64,000 nucleotides of DNA, taken from Nitrospira sp. BO4. GTDB taxonomy: Bacteria > Nitrospirota > Nitrospiria > Nitrospirales > Nitrospiraceae. The notes under the pieces were generated by a model. It saw nothing but the letters and a program-made list of their open reading frames with translations. It was not told the origin of the DNA and searched no databases. Location of the stretch: positions 372,001-436,000 of the forward strand of contig JAMPUU010000024.1 of assembly GCA_030144965.1 (NCBI GenBank). The letters run 5' to 3'. Shown piece by piece: positions 25,376 through 34,104 of the stretch. Every line of letters begins with the position of its first letter. Position 1 is the stretch's first letter. Position numbers and translations under genes: made by a program.

Positions 25376-28300
25376 TCTTCTGCGTACGAAGCATCTTCAG
25401 CACTTTCGGTTCGGCCGCGCGATAGGCCCTCCACCACGTCGGAGCATGCTCTCGGCGGCACATCACACGAAACTCGCATCCGTCGCAATAGCCGTCCGGA
25501 AGAATGAAAAATCGTCCGCTACGGATGCCGTCCACCAGCGTTCTGATCGATTTCTGAATAAGTATCCCCGTTTCAGACGTCCACGAAGTCGCATTGAACG
25601 TCGATCGGCTGATCGCTGTGGACCATCGGGGAGCAAGAAATAGGAACTGCACACGGCTCGGTGCTGAGGGCGCAGCCTGTCCAGGAACAGTGAGGCAGCT
25701 ATAGAGCGGCGGTTGCAACCGATATCCGCGGACCGCCGACTGAGCCAAGTTGCGGTCTTCCGCTTTCATGGCCGAACCGACTTTGAACTTGTAGTCGAGG
25801 ACCTGTAGCGCGCCGGAGTTCCGATTCCGGTCGAGACGATCGATCCGGCCGCGGACCTTCAACGCTCCTTCCTCGAGAATCCCAGGTACCGTCCCTTCCC
25901 CGTCTATTTCAAATGCAACGGGGGTGTAGGGATGCTCGGCCTGCTCCTTCTCGTCCGCTTCCACCGCCGCGGTCGCCAGCGTCACAATCAGTTCCTTAGC
26001 CAGCTCCCACAGCAGATAGGGACCTGTCCGATACTGTGATTCCAAGTCTGTCGCCGCCAGCTCGACCGACGAACGGATCGTCCGCTGGATTGCTTCGTCC
26101 GTTACCCGTTCAGTCGGCCACCCTGCCTGCACGAGCTGTTCATAACAACGACGCAACGACGAATGGCACAGCGTACCGACCAGCGCTGCGTCCGGTTCCT
26201 GTCCGACCGAAACACGACTCGGTTCGAGCCGCAGAATATCTGCGGCAAAATATTGGAAGGGGCATCGCGCATACCGTTCGAGTGGTGTCGGAGCGACACC
26301 TCGTTCGACGAGCCTTGTCCAATGAGACTCGACCGCCCCGGTCATTCCATCGAAGAGGTTCAACGTTGCCCCGTCCTCTTCGATTCGATCAAGCGCCGCT
26401 GCCGCATGGCGAAAGATCTCCGCGTCACGCCCCAGCGCTACCATCAGCTCGGTCGGGTCCTGCGCGTTCAAGGCCAACCACTGAGTCAGCTCAGCCGGCG
26501 TCAGGAACATTTTGGTCGCGGGCTGCTGCAAGAGCCGATCGGTCAGTCGGCGAGGCACCACGTCTATCGGCTGCTCATCATGGCCCAGCCAGCGGCGGGC
26601 TTCTCCGAGATAAGGAGACGCGGCCAGCATGCGCCCTGATTCATCGGCCCGTTGATGGGATAAATAGAGCCGCTGGCCGGCTGCCTGACGGGATAAGTGG
26701 AAGAGCAACGCCTCTTCTCCATACGCCGTCAGTTTCTCGTCGATCTTAAATCCGAGCGTGGAGTCCAGCACTCGCCGATGGCGATCCCGGAGGAACGCGT
26801 CTTCTCGGATATAGCGCGGAAACACTTTTTCGTTCAGGCCGAGGACGAACAGGGCTTTGAAGGGCACCCCGCGAGCCGCCATGACATCGAACACCATCAC
26901 CCCATGGGGTGATGCATCATGGAGGGGCTTCGTCGTCCGCTCAAACGTATGAGCCAGCAACTCCACAAACTCGGCCCAGGTCATCTGATCGTTGAGCGGC
27001 TCCAATTCCATGAGCGTCGTCCAAATATGATCGATGGCGTCCCATGTCAGCGCGCTGTGGGCAAGCTGAACATCCTCGGCAGTCGATCCCGCCGCACCAG
27101 GCCGACACAGGCTCCGCTCGATGAGCGCCCGACACGCTATGACCATCTGGCCGATCGTCCCCCGTGTTGGAAGGGCTGAACAGTCCTCGATGAGTTGTGA
27201 GACGACCTGCCAGAGAAGGCTGATCACGTCCGGCGCAATGGTCAAAGAACCGACGATGCTCTCCTCACCGTCAAGAATCAGTGCCGCTCGGCTCGCGGGG
27301 TCCAGCCGTTTCCATTCCTCGACTCCGTGGGTGATGTGCAGAACTTGAACCAGGAGCTTCCACTGTTCAGGCCGGTAGGACTCCGATAGGCCGTCATACA
27401 GATTGGTGGCATAGAGAGGTGACGTCACGACATCGAGGACCGATGCGCGATAAAAATCGTTCAACGTCAGGCCCGCCAACTGCAACACCAGTTTGCAGAT
27501 CGGTTCCTGAATCAACGGCCGCACGGCTGTCGTGCGAAAAGGGATGCGGTGATGATCGAAGATCGATCGCAGATGCAGGCTGTAGGGATCCAGCGTGCGG
27601 GCGGTGACACCGATCTCGTCGAACCGATACCCATTCGTTTCCACCAGATCGAGAATCGTGCGGCAAACCGCCGCCAGTTCTTCTTCGGGACCGATCACGC
27701 TCCGTATGGTGAGGTGGATGGGCTTGGGCGCTGCGGTGGACAATTCCGGTTCCAATCGGATCATCCCATCGTCCGACATCACCAGAGGCTGGATGCAGCG
27801 ATCGAAAAAGCGCCGGGCGAATCCAAACGCCGGATCGTCCTCCAGCGGGAAAAACAGTGTGGTCTCCTTGACCCGACTGATGGCTTCAAAGAGAGACAGC
27901 TGCACCTGTGTGAGGTCATAGAACCCGTAATAGAGCACTTCCCTTAGCGACTGGAGGAACGGGGCGGTCGGAACACAGGGGATGAGCTGCGCAGCCAGAT
28001 CGTCTTGCGTCCCGACCTCAAGCGTCTTCCCCACTTCCTTTACCGACGCATAGAGCGAAATGAGTGCGCCGAGCCATTCCCGGTCGTCTTCGTCGAAATA
28101 GCCTTCACGGATGCCTTGAAGCACCTGCACGGGATCGACATCCGCATCTTTCAGGTCGCGCATCGTCGCCCAGAGCGCTCCCCAAGTACCGGATGATTGC
28201 CCGATTCGCTGTAAGGGAGCCTGGCTCGAGAGCTTGCTGCGAACAATGTGACGTATCAATTGTTCGAAGAACAGTTCGTCGACCACTCGCGGCAGTTGGC

Positions 28301-28541
28301 GATTTGCAGATTCCTCTCCAGCCAATCGTAGGGCCAATTGATGGAAGGTGAGGACGTATAAGTTCAGGACCGACAGCCGGTGTCCGACGGTGAAAAGGGT
28401 ACGAATGCGATCGGCCAATGGTTTGGATGGAACGATGATCGCGATTGGTGCGAGCGGATCGGCTGCCTTGGTACGCCTGACATGATCGACGAGGGAGGAT
28501 TCGAGAGACGGATGAAACCGACCGGTGACGACGCGGAGCAT
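25362..28541 (-). CDS. addB: AddB-like nuclease subunit
   Basis: 1059 residues. The partner of AddA. The N-terminal Walker A found in Bacillus AddB (GxSGSGKT) is replaced by GRFHPSLES, so this subunit probably does not bind ATP, as in RexB. The C-terminal nuclease has DYKFK at the catalytic site, and the iron-sulfur cysteines are present: one in YARCPFQYFAADIL near 759 and three in YCDGCEFRVMC near 1020. The middle keeps the degenerate helicase fold (VMVFDVMAARGVPFKALFVLGLNEKVFP). First gene of the addB-addA-metallopeptidase unit. Confidence 0.88.
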   Translation of the reverse strand: MLRVVTGRFHPSLESSLVDHVRRTKAADPLAPIAIIVPSKPLADRIRTLFTVGHRLSVLNLYVLTFHQLALRLAGEESANRQLPRVVDELFFEQLIRHIVRSKLSSQAPLQRIGQSSGTWGALWATMRDLKDADVDPVQVLQGIREGYFDEDDREWLGALISLYASVKEVGKTLEVGTQDDLAAQLIPCVPTAPFLQSLREVLYYGFYDLTQVQLSLFEAISRVKETTLFFPLEDDPAFGFARRFFDRCIQPLVMSDDGMIRLEPELSTAAPKPIHLTIRSVIGPEEELAAVCRTILDLVETNGYRFDEIGVTARTLDPYSLHLRSIFDHHRIPFRTTAVRPLIQEPICKLVLQLAGLTLNDFYRASVLDVVTSPLYATNLYDGLSESYRPEQWKLLVQVLHITHGVEEWKRLDPASRAALILDGEESIVGSLTIAPDVISLLWQVVSQLIEDCSALPTRGTIGQMVIACRALIERSLCRPGAAGSTAEDVQLAHSALTWDAIDHIWTTLMELEPLNDQMTWAEFVELLAHTFERTTKPLHDASPHGVMVFDVMAARGVPFKALFVLGLNEKVFPRYIREDAFLRDRHRRVLDSTLGFKIDEKLTAYGEEALLFHLSRQAAGQRLYLSHQRADESGRMLAASPYLGEARRWLGHDEQPIDVVPRRLTDRLLQQPATKMFLTPAELTQWLALNAQDPTELMVALGRDAEIFRHAAAALDRIEEDGATLNLFDGMTGAVESHWTRLVERGVAPTPLERYARCPFQYFAADILRLEPSRVSVGQEPDAALVGTLCHSSLRRCYEQLVQAGWPTERVTDEAIQRTIRSSVELAATDLESQYRTGPYLLWELAKELIVTLATAAVEADEKEQAEHPYTPVAFEIDGEGTVPGILEEGALKVRGRIDRLDRNRNSGALQVLDYKFKVGSAMKAEDRNLAQSAVRGYRLQPPLYSCLTVPGQAAPSAPSRVQFLFLAPRWSTAISRSTFNATSWTSETGILIQKSIRTLVDGIRSGRFFILPDGYCDGCEFRVMCRREHAPTWWRAYRAAEPKVLKMLRTQKIADE

Positions 28542-28554
28542 CTAACTCGGGTTT

Positions 28555-28578
28555 CGTGAAACGTGAAGCGTGAAGCGT
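28555..28578. repeat. Tandem heptamer CGTGAA(A/G), three units and a part
   Basis: Three head-to-tail copies of CGTGAAA/CGTGAAG plus CGT lie in the 100 bp between addB and the zinc-ribbon gene. The run is short but perfect apart from one A/G position. It could be slippage product, a protein-binding site upstream of addB, or the edge of a repeat family. Confidence 0.5.
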
Positions 28579-28640
28579 ACGAATATCGACATGGTTTGCC
28601 TTCCCATGGAATTGCGCTTCACAAGCGACGAACGACGCGA

Positions 28641-28796
28641 CTATCCTGTCTCCGGTCCCAAGAGCTCGCCGTTACAGTCGACACAGGCCCAGTCCCCATC
28701 AATGAAGGACATGGGATCACCACAGATTGGGCAGTCGGGTGGAGGTCCTTTATCGAGGAGGGGAAGATCGGGCAGCTCGAAATCCTCTTCATCCAT
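28641..28796 (-). CDS. Small zinc-ribbon protein, 51 residues
   Basis: ATG at 28796, stop TAG at 28643-28641. The product is acidic at the start (MDEEDFELPDLPLLDKG) and then carries two CxxC pairs (CPICGDPMSF and CVDCNGELLG) spaced like a single zinc ribbon. It starts six bases after the glutaredoxin-like gene, whose end supplies its ribosome site, so the two form an operon. It is short enough to be missed by default gene callers. Confidence 0.75.
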   Translation of the reverse strand: MDEEDFELPDLPLLDKGPPPDCPICGDPMSFIDGDWACVDCNGELLGPETG

Positions 28797-28802
28797 GACT
28801 CG

Positions 28803-29069
28803 CTATCCTTCCCGCTGTTTGATCTTCAATTGAATGGCTTTTTCCGCACTTTCCCGACTGGGAACGCCAACGAACGTCAATCGCCCATCGATAATGGTCG
28901 CGGGAACGGCACGGACCGAATGACGGTCCGCCAATTCTTGGCCGTCTTTCGTGGTGATGTCCACCTCTCGGTACGAAAAGCTATATTTGACTCGCAGCTG
29001 TTTCCACAGGCTCTTGGCCGAAGGACAGGCTCCACAACTAGGCGACACGAGTAACGTAATGTTTGGCAT
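28803..29069 (-). CDS. Glutaredoxin-like thioredoxin-fold protein
   Basis: 88 residues with the thioredoxin fold: LLVSPSCGACPSAKSLWKQL holds the redox pair C-G-A-C, followed by FSYREVDITTKDGQELADRH, the cis-Pro strand VRAVPATIIDG and FVGVPSRESAEKAI. The CGAC centre differs from CPYC of classical glutaredoxins and is closer to small thioredoxin-like proteins. It should catalyse thiol-disulfide exchange in the cytoplasm. Partner of the zinc-ribbon gene downstream. Confidence 0.85.
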   Translation of the reverse strand: MPNITLLVSPSCGACPSAKSLWKQLRVKYSFSYREVDITTKDGQELADRHSVRAVPATIIDGRLTFVGVPSRESAEKAIQLKIKQREG

Positions 29070-29315
29070 AATACTCCCGACACTGGACTCTACGACTCCG
29101 ATGCTCAGATCTTAGCACCGGCTGAAAAGTCGGCGCAAGGAGCACGTCGCCCACTGATGTCCTCATAAATCAGACAATCGATCCGAAACGATCTCCCGGC
29201 AGGCCATCCACCGAACTGATTTTCCGTCCCGCCCGTGATGAGTGGAGCCGGCCATCCTGATCTCCTTGATATCGTTCTTGCTATCAGGAACGTCCGGCAG
29301 GACGCCTCTCGCCCG

Positions 29316-29630
29316 TTATTGTTTTGGCGGTGACGGCCCTTCAGGCGGAAGCGTGGGATGACGCTCCTCTTCGGTCTTGGCTTCGGGATCGATCGCCATC
29401 TTGGGATCTATAACCGGCGGCGTCACGACAGAGTCAGGATGAGGAACCGTCTCGGGCTGTTTCAGCATCCCGGGATCGCGCGTGCTCGGAGGATTATCCG
29501 GCTGCGCCTTCTCGGTTGAGGGATCTCGTGGCCTTGACGGCGGAGGCGATTGGGAAGGCGGAGTAATATCGGCCGCCAGCACAGGCGAACTCAACACAAT
29601 CAATAGTAGAATAAACAACGCTCGTCTCAT
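29316..29630 (-). CDS. Exported proline-rich protein
   Basis: 104 residues. A clear signal peptide (MRRALFILLLIVLSSPVLA-AD) is followed by a mature chain made almost only of Pro, Ser, Asp, Glu and Lys, with no predicted fold. Such tails often span the periplasm or bind partners, but no role is known. It is divergent from the phosphatase gene that follows. The 246 bp before it (29070-29315) hold nothing that I can support. Confidence 0.68.
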   Translation of the reverse strand: MRRALFILLLIVLSSPVLAADITPPSQSPPPSRPRDPSTEKAQPDNPPSTRDPGMLKQPETVPHPDSVVTPPVIDPKMAIDPEAKTEEERHPTLPPEGPSPPKQ

Positions 29631-29706
29631 GACTAAGGGTACCGGACAGCACGCATCTCCGCCTACTCGGAGATTCCCCGGTTGGGTGAAGAACTCTGTA
29701 GGTCTC

Positions 29707-30705
29707 GTGAACCGCTCACATTTAAAAGCAGGTGACCAATTTACCTGCGCCGCGATCAGATTGATGGTGGCCTTGTCGGTCGTTTGTCTTGTGGTGGCCT
29801 GCCTAACCGATGAATCGGCGGCAGCTTCAAACGAGCCTGCCCAACTTCGTGTCCTGACCTATAACCTGCTGCACGACGGGCCGTGGTCGGGATTCGTCGA
29901 AAATGGCACCCATCTCGAGGAACGGCTCGAGATGACCATTCAAGAATTGCGACGTGTGCAACCTGATGTGATTGCCTTCCAAGAAGCCTCACAGAGCCGA
30001 AGACATGGCAATGTGGCGCAGCGGATCGCCGATGCGCTTGGGTATCAGATGGTCTTCGCGCCTGCGACAGATCGGATTTTCGGCATCAGATCCTTGGATC
30101 GGGTGATCACCTCCGCACTTGGTTTCAAGGAAGGCCCTGCCATCCTGAGCCGATATCCAATCGTTGCCTCGGAAATCTACGATCTACCGCGCTGCCGATA
30201 TCGGCTGGATCCTCGCATTCTGCTGCGCGCCGAGATCGATACGCCCGACGGATCAGTCCAGGTCTTTTCCGCCCATACTTCGAAAGGAGACGAGTGCCAG
30301 CTTCAACGAGTCGGGGAGCTATTCCGTGAGCATCGAGGGAACGGGAGAGCAATCTTGATGGGTGATTTGAACACCGGCGAGCAATCTCAGGTCCTCACTG
30401 GGTGGCAGAAGGAGCCGGGATTCATCGATGTCTTCCGGGTCGCCAATCCAGGGGTATCGGGAGGTACGGTGTGGCAAAACATCCATGTGGAACAGCCGAC
30501 CGCCGATCGACGGGTCGATTTTATTTTCTTGCTCGATGGGAAGACCGGCAACAGGTCGGTGGTGCGCTCAAGTCATCTGGCATTTGAGCACCCGGGTCGG
30601 CTGCCCGACGGCACCGCACTGTGGCCGTCCGACCATCGCGGGGTGTTAGCTGATATTGCATGTGTACCTATCAACAGCCCACGGATGAACCAGCTACCCG
30701 ACTAG
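29707..30705 (+). CDS. Exported endonuclease/exonuclease/phosphatase (EEP) family protein
   Basis: About 332 residues from a GTG at 29707; the start is uncertain and an ATG at 29764 is possible, while longer readings would run into the divergent gene. A hydrophobic signal (LMVALSVVCLVVACLTDE, possible lipobox VVAC) precedes the EEP fold: LRVLTYNLLHDG, QPDVIAFQEASQ, LSRYPIVAS, VQVFSAHTS, ILMGDLNTG and WPSDHRGVLADI. These are the metal and catalytic residues of the family (N, E, D-x-N, S-D-H). Substrate could be nucleic acid, lipid or phosphate ester. Confidence 0.8.
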   Translation: MNRSHLKAGDQFTCAAIRLMVALSVVCLVVACLTDESAAASNEPAQLRVLTYNLLHDGPWSGFVENGTHLEERLEMTIQELRRVQPDVIAFQEASQSRRHGNVAQRIADALGYQMVFAPATDRIFGIRSLDRVITSALGFKEGPAILSRYPIVASEIYDLPRCRYRLDPRILLRAEIDTPDGSVQVFSAHTSKGDECQLQRVGELFREHRGNGRAILMGDLNTGEQSQVLTGWQKEPGFIDVFRVANPGVSGGTVWQNIHVEQPTADRRVDFIFLLDGKTGNRSVVRSSHLAFEHPGRLPDGTALWPSDHRGVLADIACVPINSPRMNQLPD

Positions 30706-30997
30706 CACCATTCAAGACACCTCAAGCTAGCGCGCAGCAATGTCCTCGACGTTGGCATTTGGATTGTCCCTGATTTGACTTCCTAGCCAGAAAGGCCCAG
30801 CATAACTCATTCCATTTAGACAAAGAGGTGTTCTGTGACTGTTTGCTAGGTTTTTCCCAGCCCACCATAGAGCGTTATCCGCGACAACCATCACGCCCTC
30901 CTGGTGTCCATCACTATGAGGGCGTTCTTGTGTCCGCAACCGCACCCTGCCTCGGCAACACGTCCTGTCCGTTTACCTGTCTTGGAAGGAGCCCGCG

Positions 30998-31222
30998 ATG
31001 AAACGTTTAGCCACACTCTCAGCCGGACTGATCCTTGGATCCCCTGCCCTCGCCTTGGCGGCAGAACACAACGCCAGCTATCGAGGTATCGGGTGGATCT
31101 ATTTCGCCTTTATTGCCACAATCCTGATTTATGGAGTCTACGATTCCTTCGGGAAAACGGCCATGTATGTGGCAGCTCCGGTTATTCTTGTCTGGTCGTA
31201 TTGGATGCTGCCGCCGAATTAA
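30998..31222 (+). CDS. Small two-pass membrane protein of unknown function
   Basis: 74 residues with GGAAGGAG before the ATG. Residues 1-22 look like a cleavable signal (LSAGLILGSPALALAAEH), then two hydrophobic stretches (IGWIYFAFIATILIYGVY and MYVAAPVILVWSYWMLPP) are joined by DSFGKTA. No family recognised. The preceding 290 bp hold no gene that I would defend. Confidence 0.65.
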   Translation: MKRLATLSAGLILGSPALALAAEHNASYRGIGWIYFAFIATILIYGVYDSFGKTAMYVAAPVILVWSYWMLPPN

Positions 31223-31376
31223 GCTGATCGGATCACGGCGCGATAGAAACACGACTGCCTCGTCGAGGCCATTGGGGCTAGGTCTTCAAGGATTAGATCG
31301 ATCACGTGTGGTGCGGTCCTGATGTCCATGTGCTTGTGTACGCCCGCCGGCAGGACTCACCAAACCATGCATCCCA

Positions 31377-32984
31377 TCATCGCTTGCCTTCGTAGCCTCG
31401 GTCGCGCCACCGTTCCAAGAGTTGGATGCGCCGGCGGAGCTGATCCATCGTCGCTTGATCGACACGGCTCCCGGTGCGCGCGATCAGTTCCGCATTCAGG
31501 CGCCGATGGTCGATTCCGCTGTTCCTTGATACGGCGCTGACCAGCAACCGGTGAAGATCGCGGAGGTCTCTCTTTTGTTCGTGGAGTGAGACTGTTGGAT
31601 CGCCGACGACAGCTGCCTCGTTCTCGTCCCTTGCGTCGTCTTCTCCGATGACACTGTCTATCTTGGGCACGGCCATCAACGGCATGTATTCGTTGGTCGA
31701 GACCACGACACGACCGAAGAGATCCCGTTGTCCGGCCGGCACAATGTCCTCCAACACATGATCGCGCTCCGCCTTGATCTGTCTCGCATAGTGCGCCAGG
31801 ACCGGATCTTTGGGCAGATAGAGCCAGGCCCGTTGCGGTTTGGGCATGCCGTCCTGCATTCGGACGAACCGTCCCACCACCTGCCGGAAGTACATTTCCG
31901 TCAGCACATTCGTGCCGTACACGCCGACACGAAGACGCGGAATGTCCACGCCCTCACTGACCATATTGACCGCGACCAACCACTGTTGTTTCTTGTGCCC
32001 GGCAAATTCCTCGATCACGCGGGATGCCGTCGGGTCGTCCGACACCGCAATCGCTGCTTTGCTGCCGGTGATGCGGCCGACGAGTTCCGCGACCCAGCGG
32101 GCATGATCTTGATCCATACTTACGATCAGCCCTCCCGCATCACTTTGTTCGTCCTTGCGCAATCGGGTGAGTTGCGCATGCGCATCGGTGATCACCGAAC
32201 CGAGCCAGGTTTCTTGTAATAGCGCCGTCTTCAAGCGTTCCCGCTGCCGGTCGAATGTTAGCCCATCTTGGAACGTCGCCGTATGTTCGCGGCCTTCCGA
32301 AAACCAGGTGAGTTCGCCTTCATAGCTGGGAAAGACGATCGGCCGGCAGACACCGTCGCGTATTGCGTCGGTGTAGCCGTAACTGAAATCGGCCCTGCTC
32401 TCTCCATGTTCGTACCGGATAAACGGGATCGGATTGTTGTCTGAACGAAACGGCGTACCCGAAAGAACCAGCCGGAACACGGCCGGATCGAACGCCGTGC
32501 GCAGCGCCTTCCCCCAATTCTTACCGTCCCCGGCATGGTGCAGCTCGTCGAGAATGAGCAAAGTCCTTTTGCCCTTGCACGCCCGTTGAAAGATCGCGGG
32601 AGACAGGCAGACTTGCTGGTAGGTGACCACGGCGCCGTGATAGTCCGCCGCCTCAACGGCCTGGTCGTTCTTCAGAGCCGGATCGAGATGCAGGCCGACC
32701 TTACCCGCCGCATCCGACCATTGCCCCCGCAAATGATTGGTCGGACAGACCACCACCACCCGAACAGCCGCTCGCTGGGTCAGATAATGGTGCGCGACGG
32801 CCAGGGCAAATCGCGTTTTCCCGGCAGCGGGGGTCGCCATCGCGAGAAAGTCTGTCGTTGAATGGGCACGCACTGCCGAGACAGCGCGGCGCTGCCAATC
32901 TCGAAGGAGTGCCGTCCAGGCAGGCAAAGTCTTCATGGCAAGTGTGTGCACGTGAGGACAGCCAGCGCCGCAACGCTGACTCAA
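31377..32984 (-). CDS. SF2 DNA/RNA helicase in the topoisomerase VI operon
   Basis: 535 residues if started at TTG 32984; an ATG at 32936 gives 519. Motif I is ATPAAGKTRF at 50-59, motif Ia VVVVCPTNHLRGQW, motif II LLILDELHHAGD (DELH at 146-149), motif III LVLSGTPFRSDN, and the second RecA lobe has LVAVNMVSEGVDIPRLR and FRQVVGRFVRM. This is the Ssl2/type III restriction-like branch of SF2. No nuclease or zinc domain is seen. It starts 10 bp after top6A, so a joint function with the topoisomerase is likely but not proven. Confidence 0.87.
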   Translation of the reverse strand: MSQRCGAGCPHVHTLAMKTLPAWTALLRDWQRRAVSAVRAHSTTDFLAMATPAAGKTRFALAVAHHYLTQRAAVRVVVVCPTNHLRGQWSDAAGKVGLHLDPALKNDQAVEAADYHGAVVTYQQVCLSPAIFQRACKGKRTLLILDELHHAGDGKNWGKALRTAFDPAVFRLVLSGTPFRSDNNPIPFIRYEHGESRADFSYGYTDAIRDGVCRPIVFPSYEGELTWFSEGREHTATFQDGLTFDRQRERLKTALLQETWLGSVITDAHAQLTRLRKDEQSDAGGLIVSMDQDHARWVAELVGRITGSKAAIAVSDDPTASRVIEEFAGHKKQQWLVAVNMVSEGVDIPRLRVGVYGTNVLTEMYFRQVVGRFVRMQDGMPKPQRAWLYLPKDPVLAHYARQIKAERDHVLEDIVPAGQRDLFGRVVVSTNEYMPLMAVPKIDSVIGEDDARDENEAAVVGDPTVSLHEQKRDLRDLHRLLVSAVSRNSGIDHRRLNAELIARTGSRVDQATMDQLRRRIQLLERWRDRGYEGKR

Positions 32985-32994
32985 ATGGTGCTGG

Positions 32995-34098
32995 CTAGTC
33001 TAACCAGTCTTTCTCTTTGAGTTTCCTCGGCAGGTACTTCTTCGTGAGGTACTGAAAGTCTTTGTTCGCCAACGCATCAAGCTCGTACTTCAATCCACTC
33101 GCCAGCATCCGCTTGATCTCCGCCTGCCAGGCCGGTTTCTGAAACCACTGATAGTTCATCAACTCTTTTGCGCGGGCGATGTCTTTGTCGTTCAACTTGA
33201 TGCCGACGTTGCGCGGCAACTCATACCGCTCCGGGTCGGCGCTCGATAAACCCATGAACTTGGCCTTCGGAATTGCCATGCGCTGGCTTTCAAAGGCCAG
33301 ATTGATCGAGCCCTGCTTGATGACAGAGTAAATGTAGTACCCCCATGGATCGTTATCGACCAAGACATAGACCGGCAGACGATATTCCTCATGGAGCCGT
33401 CTGGCCAAGCGTCTGACCCCGCGTGGCGGCTGACCATTGCCAGTGAGTAACACACAGTTATAGCGACGCCAGAACTTATCCTCCGACAGTCGGTTCCACT
33501 GTGTTCCCTTTTCGACGAGTAGCACGAAATCCGCCGTGCAGCGGCGAATCTCCAGATACTCCGGCTCCACAATCGACGGCACCGAGTACCCGCCTTTGCC
33601 GAGCTTAGAGCAGTCAACGCGGTCGCCGTCATCTCCGAAAACCACCGGCCCGACGATACTGCCGCTGTTCTCCGCTCGAACATGCAACTCCTCACGAAGA
33701 GCGGCGAGGGAGACTTCCAAATCTTCAATAACTGGATCGGATTCATCCTGGGTATCGAAGGTGTTCTCGTGTGAGTCTTTGATCGTATGTTTCGTGCGAT
33801 AGTAGATTTCGCGTAGCGACGTCGTCAGATCGGCGCGCTGCAACTCAGAGAGGGCGTCCGCCACCAGCACCGTCTGCATGAATTTCTTCGCCATACCGAC
33901 ATTGAAAAACGACCGCTCCTGTTTCTTACTGCCCATTTCGATCAGGCCCTTGCGCTCGTTGAAGGACACATTGGACAGGGCACGGATCGGAATCTGAAAC
34001 GTCGGGTCTTTCGACCGGTCGGCCGCCTGGATCACGATATCGGCCAGGCCGATCAACTTCTTCTCGACAAGGGTGGTTTTCTTCGTCTTCGTCGTCAT
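32995..34098 (-). CDS. top6A: DNA topoisomerase VI subunit A (Spo11-like)
   Basis: 367 residues. The cutting subunit of a type IIB topoisomerase. The winged-helix part contains LTTSLREIYYRTKHT with the nucleophile tyrosine at 99 or 100, and the Toprim domain has E196 in LLVEKGTQW and the D248/D250 pair in VLVDNDPWGYYIY, all the residues needed for metal-dependent double-strand cleavage. Length matches archaeal Top6A. Encoded six bases after top6B. A full Top6A is rare in bacteria, where gyrase and Topo IV normally do this work. Confidence 0.93.
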   Translation of the reverse strand: MTTKTKKTTLVEKKLIGLADIVIQAADRSKDPTFQIPIRALSNVSFNERKGLIEMGSKKQERSFFNVGMAKKFMQTVLVADALSELQRADLTTSLREIYYRTKHTIKDSHENTFDTQDESDPVIEDLEVSLAALREELHVRAENSGSIVGPVVFGDDGDRVDCSKLGKGGYSVPSIVEPEYLEIRRCTADFVLLVEKGTQWNRLSEDKFWRRYNCVLLTGNGQPPRGVRRLARRLHEEYRLPVYVLVDNDPWGYYIYSVIKQGSINLAFESQRMAIPKAKFMGLSSADPERYELPRNVGIKLNDKDIARAKELMNYQWFQKPAWQAEIKRMLASGLKYELDALANKDFQYLTKKYLPRKLKEKDWLD

Positions 34099-34104
34099 GA
34101 TGTC

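Noticed and set aside
30727..30945. 72-residue minus-strand frame (MVVADNALWWAGKNLANS)
   Set aside because: Looks somewhat protein-like, but it has no ribosome site, no recognised relative and lies in a gap with other short frames; not strong enough to list.
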